9,387 nucleotides of DNA, taken from DASRVA01 sp050732935. Lineage in GTDB: Bacteria > Gemmatimonadota > Gemmatimonadetes > JACCXV01 > JAHWKZ01. The stretch spans positions 1 through 9,387 of the forward strand of contig JBOHRW010000125.1 of NCBI GenBank assembly GCA_050732935.1, in the 5' to 3' direction. Under the pieces are notes generated by a model that was not told where the DNA came from, did no database searches, and saw nothing but the letters and a program-made list of their open reading frames with translations. Below are positions 6,624 to 9,387 of this stretch, piece after piece (the first letter of the stretch is position 1; the number at the start of each line of letters is the position of its first letter). Position numbers and translations under genes: made by a program.

Positions 6624-6644
6624 CTAACTATGGTAAGTTATTCT

Positions 6645-6673
6645 TTCGGCTAGTCCGGGCACTTCGGTATACT
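6645..6673 (+). promoter_or_regulatory. Candidate promoter for the Panacea gene pair
   Basis: TATACT (6668-6673, 5 of 6 to TATAAT) has TTCGGC (6645-6650, weak) 17 nt upstream and would start transcription near 6680, about 48 nt before ATG 6728. A second option is TTGAAA (6611-6616) with TAAGTT (6634-6639), also 17 nt apart. The inverted repeat TAACT/AGTTA overlaps the second option, as an autoregulatory operator would. This supports independent transcription from the upstream operon. Confidence 0.4.
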
Positions 6674-6727
6674 TCTGGCGGTATCGGAAGCCGCGGCCGC
6701 CCATCCGCGACCCTCACCGATGATACC

Positions 6728-7297
6728 ATGGCGATAAATTTCCCCTTTGATACAAGAAAAGCGGTAGAAGTCATTTGCTGGCTTGCTAATGAGCAGCCAA
6801 GAATAGACCTGTACACCATTGTCAAGGCGATCTACTTCGCGGACAAGGAGCACCTGCATCGTTACGGAAGGCCGGTGATCGGGGACAGGTACTATGCAAT
6901 GGAGCACGGGATGGTTCCATCAATCACCTATGACATTTTGAAGGGGAGTGGAGGAAAGCACGGGGATGACCTTCGAACTGTCCTAGATGGAGTCGTGGAA
7001 CGCAGGATGGAAGAGTATCCCAGATTCTATCCTCAAAGGAGTCCAAACGAAGAATTTCTGTCGGGGACCGATGTTCAGTGCTTGCGAGCTGGTTTGGAAA
7101 AGTGTTCCGGCTTGAATTTTGATGAGCTGAAGGATTTGGCTCATCAAGACCGCGCGTATCGGATAGCCTGGGACAACAAGCCTCCTTCTATAGAAGCGGT
7201 TCCCATGGATTATGAATCAATCATCGACGATGACGTAGAAGAACGCGACGAACTTCTTGATTATCTGCGGGAAACGGCCCCGTACTTGGTTATGTAA
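6728..7297 (+). CDS. Panacea-domain protein (SocA/DUF4065-like), likely antitoxin
   Basis: 189 aa. Residues 31-72 match the Panacea core: KAIYFADKEHL (33-43), YGRPVIGDRYYAMEHG (46-61), VPSITYDILKG (63-73). LAHQDRAYRIAW (137-148) is the second conserved patch. The family (PF13274; includes SocA and GepA) supplies antitoxins that neutralise many unrelated toxins by protein contact. SocA itself acts as a ClpXP adaptor for the toxin SocB. The tail (165-189) is acidic. I chose ATG 6728 because family members start just before an FD..KA helix; a TTG at 6611 would add 39 unrelated residues. Neither start has a clear Shine-Dalgarno. The gene is AT-richer than the preceding operon and uses AGA and ATA codons. 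The next gene begins 3 nt after its stop, as in a toxin-antitoxin pair. Confidence 0.83.
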   Translation: MAINFPFDTRKAVEVICWLANEQPRIDLYTIVKAIYFADKEHLHRYGRPVIGDRYYAMEHGMVPSITYDILKGSGGKHGDDLRTVLDGVVERRMEEYPRFYPQRSPNEEFLSGTDVQCLRAGLEKCSGLNFDELKDLAHQDRAYRIAWDNKPPSIEAVPMDYESIIDDDVEERDELLDYLRETAPYLVM

Positions 7298-7300
7298 ACA

Positions 7301-7696
7301 GTGGAGCCCGGGGATGTTTGCTATACCTGGGTTCCCCACGGCAACAAGCATCGACCCTTCATCTGCGTAGATCCCGACCAGGACTATTTTCTGTTTATTC
7401 AGACAAAGTGCCCTCCAGCCGCGGATGCCGCAGTCCCGGTTTCTCCCCTAGAGATCACCTGTCTAACGCATGATTCCTGGATCGACATAAGCACCCTTCG
7501 CAAGGTTGTTTCAGCCAAAGACGATGTTGCCCGGGATCCGAGCGTGATCCGAGAAAGGATCGGGTCGGGTGTCCGGAACAAGATTAGACGATATGTTGAA
7601 GCGCAAACTGTTATGGTTCGCTGGCAACGAAGGTTGGTTCTGGAGAAGCTTTGTGGGCTAGACCCCGAGGATGCGCTTGACGCGCTAGCCGACTGA
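7301..7696 (+). CDS. Small uncharacterised protein, candidate Panacea-paired toxin
   Basis: 131 aa, not recognised with confidence. The GTG start gives MEPGDVCYTW, 3 nt after the Panacea stop, so the two are almost certainly co-translated. The first 70 residues alternate hydrophobic and polar positions, suggesting a small beta barrel: GDVCYTWVP, HRPFICVD (18-25), YFLFIQT (29-35), DSWIDISTLRKV (58-69). A leading GDV, a later RP and a terminal strand before a helix resemble MazF/PemK-like or SH3-type barrels, but the match is too loose to claim RNase activity. Residues 79-131 look helical and basic, then acidic at the end (DPEDALDALAD). Toxin role is inferred from its place beside a Panacea antitoxin and its size. 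No signal peptide or membrane segment. Confidence 0.72.
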   Translation: MEPGDVCYTWVPHGNKHRPFICVDPDQDYFLFIQTKCPPAADAAVPVSPLEITCLTHDSWIDISTLRKVVSAKDDVARDPSVIRERIGSGVRNKIRRYVEAQTVMVRWQRRLVLEKLCGLDPEDALDALAD

Positions 7697-7711
7697 TGCG
7701 ATACTTGTATT

Positions 7712-7999
7712 ATGCCTGACCGCAAAAGCAGCAAAGAGCCCGCCAAGCGGAAGCCCGCCGACGAGGACGAGAACGTAGCCGCCCGCCGGATCGTGGATGA
7801 GGCCACCGAGGAACCAGAGGCGGAAGAGGAACCGACGGAGGAAGAGCGCCGGGCGGCTGCCCGGCTCTTGGGCCGCCGTGGTGGCCTCAAGGGAGGCCCC
7901 GCCCGTGCCCGCAAGCTCTCGAAGCGTAGGCGCTCCCAGATCGCCAAGAAGGCCGCTCAGAGTCGATGGGAGCGGGAAAAGGACAAGGGGACGGCTTGA
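7712..7999 (+). CDS. Small charged protein with GGLKGG...RW basic motif
   Basis: 95 aa. Residues 1-46 are highly charged and probably disordered, with an acidic patch (EATEEPEAEEEPTEEE, 30-45). Residues 54-86 carry GRRGGLKGGPARARKLS followed by RRRSQIAKKAAQSRW. A motif of this shape (GG..GG.ARA..LS...R..IA..AA..RW) recurs in many small bacterial and phage proteins and in the tails of some regulators. A short helix that binds nucleic acid or a partner is likely, but I know of no assigned function. ATG 7712 has no Shine-Dalgarno; a TATTAT sequence overlaps the start. It follows the toxin-like gene by 15 nt and its TGA overlaps the TTG start of the methyltransferase-nuclease gene, so they are probably made together. 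Its G+C looks higher than the Panacea pair. Confidence 0.75.
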   Translation: MPDRKSSKEPAKRKPADEDENVAARRIVDEATEEPEAEEEPTEEERRAAARLLGRRGGLKGGPARARKLSKRRRSQIAKKAAQSRWEREKDKGTA

Positions 8000-9333
8000 C
8001 CCCTCCGGTCGCCTTCCTGGAGACCGGCGTACTCTACTGCGACGACAATCTACGCCGCCTCGCGCAATTCCCCGCTGATTGCGTGGACCAGATCTATCTC
8101 GATCCGCCGTTCTTCTCAAACCGTTATTACGAAGTCATTTGGGGCGACGAAGCCGAGATTCGCTCGTTCGAGGATCGATGGGAGGGCGGCGTTCATGTCT
8201 ATGTTGGCTGGATGCGAGAGCGTGTCATCGAAATGCACCGCATTCTGAAACCGACGGGCTCCATCTATCTGCATTGTGACTGGCACGCCGTCCACTATTT
8301 GAAGCAAATGATGGACGAGGTTTTTGGCGAGAATCGCTTCCAGAACGAGATCGTCTGGTACTATCGCGGGGGCGGGGTCTCTCCGCGTCGATGGGGAAGG
8401 CGGCACGACAACATTCTATTCTACACAAAGGGCAAGAAGTGGACCTTCAACGTGGACCCGGTGCGCGACGAATACTCGGAGGAAACCAAAGAACGCTTGA
8501 AGTACAAGGCCAAGGCGTTCCGGGGCGAGCGGGTGTATGAAAAGTATGAGCCGCATCCGCTAGGCAAGCACCCGGACGATGTATGGCCCATTCAGCCCAC
8601 AATGCCGTCCGCTAAGGAACGGCTTGGCTACCCGACACAGAAGCCGGAGCGGCTGCTAGATCGGATCATTCTCGCCTCGTCAAATGAGGGAGATATTGTA
8701 CTTGATCCGTTCGCCGGGTGCGGGACGACGCTGGTCGTGGCACACCGTCGCAAGCGCCAATGGATCGGGATTGACATTTCCCCGACCGCGGTTGGTCTAA
8801 TGAAGCGCCGGATGCAAAAGGTCGGCGCGAGAGAGATCAAACTGGTCGGGATGCCTGTAACCGAAGCGCAGCTGCGAGAACTAAAACCTTTCGAGTTTCA
8901 GAATTGGGTCATCCAGCAAGTACATGGTACCCACTCGACAAAGAAGTCCGGGGACATGGGGATCGACGGCTTCTCGTTCTTCGATCACTTCCCGATCCAA
9001 GTAAAACAGAGCGATAGCATCGGGCGTAATGTTGTGGATAATTTCGAGACGGCTGTAGAGCGAAGCAAAAAGAATCATGGAACCATCTACGGATTCAGCT
9101 TCACAAAGGGCGCTTATGAGGAGGCCGCGCGAGCAAAAGCGTCGAAGGGCATCGAGATTGAACTGGTTGAGGTTTCAAAGCTTCTGGGAGACTACGCCGA
9201 TCTGGTCACGCCTGAGAAAAGATTGCTCGTTGCGGATGCCCCGCTTCCTGAACCCCGGCCCAAGGACATTCGCCCGAGCGTCGAAGAATTGGTCACAAGC
9301 GATCGTACCCGAAAACCACCTTCCGATAGCTAA
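7996..9333 (+). CDS. DNA amino-methyltransferase fused to Mrr-like nuclease domain
   Basis: 445 aa. Residues 10-280 form a DNA N4-cytosine/N6-adenine methyltransferase: catalytic motif IV DPPF (36-39) comes first, then the probable target-recognition part (115-205), TQKPERLLDRII (214-225), SAM motif I DPFAGCGTT (237-245) and motif II GID (258-260). IV before I is the beta-class order. Residues 296-400 match the Mrr-type endonuclease fold: PFEFQNWVIQQ (298-308), GDMGIDGF (319-326), PIQVKQS (333-339) and FSFTKGAYEEAARAK (367-381). Asp324 and QVK (335-337) are the expected catalytic D...QxK. One chain may thus modify and cut DNA. The TTG start (7996) overlaps the previous stop (TTGA) with AAGGGGA 4 nt upstream; ATG 7966 would add ten residues of low-complexity sequence. 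Whether the target is A or C cannot be told. Confidence 0.87.
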   Translation: MTPPVAFLETGVLYCDDNLRRLAQFPADCVDQIYLDPPFFSNRYYEVIWGDEAEIRSFEDRWEGGVHVYVGWMRERVIEMHRILKPTGSIYLHCDWHAVHYLKQMMDEVFGENRFQNEIVWYYRGGGVSPRRWGRRHDNILFYTKGKKWTFNVDPVRDEYSEETKERLKYKAKAFRGERVYEKYEPHPLGKHPDDVWPIQPTMPSAKERLGYPTQKPERLLDRIILASSNEGDIVLDPFAGCGTTLVVAHRRKRQWIGIDISPTAVGLMKRRMQKVGAREIKLVGMPVTEAQLRELKPFEFQNWVIQQVHGTHSTKKSGDMGIDGFSFFDHFPIQVKQSDSIGRNVVDNFETAVERSKKNHGTIYGFSFTKGAYEEAARAKASKGIEIELVEVSKLLGDYADLVTPEKRLLVADAPLPEPRPKDIRPSVEELVTSDRTRKPPSDS

Positions 9334-9357
9334 AGCTCACCTACGACATCTTGGGCC

Positions 9358-9387
9358 TTGACAGGCGCGGACCACGTGTGGTAGTGT
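9358..9387 (+). promoter_or_regulatory. Promoter-like element with internal inverted repeat at the right edge
   Basis: TTGACA (9358-9363), a perfect -35 hexamer, is followed after 18 nt by TAGTGT (9382-9387, 3 of 6 to TATAAT). Between them lies the inverted repeat ACCAC-GT-GTGGT (9371-9382), placed where a repressor would block RNA polymerase. The target gene would lie beyond the window. The -10 is poor, so this is tentative. Confidence 0.35.

Noticed and set aside
6611..6727. TTG start of the Panacea gene 39 codons upstream
   Set aside because: The extra residues do not resemble the family, they cover both promoter candidates, and ATG 6728 gives the expected family N-terminus.
1..9387. CRISPR arrays, insertion sequences, transposases, integrases or rRNA
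   Set aside because: No regularly spaced repeats, no terminal inverted repeats with a transposase frame, and no integrase- or rRNA-like sequence was seen.

Overview
The window looks like chromosomal DNA from a high-GC, probably uncultivated bacterium. I cannot name the phylum. The gene set (CPXCG protein, DUF1499, TrmB with a long N-terminal extension, NDUFA9-like SDR) would fit an Acidobacteriota-, Gemmatimonadota- or Eisenbacteria-like lineage, but that is a guess. Non-ATG starts are frequent: eight of eleven complete genes are best read from GTG or TTG, and four junctions are 4-nt NTGA stop/start overlaps.

Layout. 1-97: C-terminal Lys/Arg-rich tail of a gene that begins outside the window. 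98-505: no convincing gene, but several inverted repeats, including a perfect 14-bp palindrome. 506-581: tRNA-Asn(GTT) on the minus strand with an encoded CCA and a plausible promoter. 716-1024: CPXCG-type two-CxxC small protein with a strong Shine-Dalgarno. Converging on it is a minus-strand pair, an exported PHP-type metallohydrolase-like protein (1414-2895) translationally coupled to a DUF1499 protein (1031-1417).

Divergent from that pair is a compact plus-strand operon: enoyl-reductase-like SDR (3022-3807), trmB with an added N-terminal domain (3833-4813), NDUFA9-like atypical SDR (4810-5730) and a zinc-ribbon SAM methyltransferase (5727-6581). These look like ordinary core-genome genes.

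After about 6582 the character changes: G+C drops, rare AGA/ATA codons appear, and the genes become accessory. 6728-7297 encodes a Panacea-domain (SocA/DUF4065) antitoxin-like protein and 7301-7696 a small unrecognised protein in the toxin position, with a faint MazF/PemK-like look. 7712-7999 encodes a charged protein with a basic GGLKGG...RW motif, overlapped by its stop codon with 7996-9333. That last gene fuses a beta-order DNA amino-methyltransferase (DPPF before FAGCG) to a C-terminal Mrr-like nuclease domain (GIDG...QVK). I read 6728-9333 as a candidate defence module: a Panacea toxin-antitoxin pair next to a single-chain modification-restriction protein with a small partner. A promoter-like element with an inverted repeat between its -35 and -10 begins at 9358, so the module may continue past the window.
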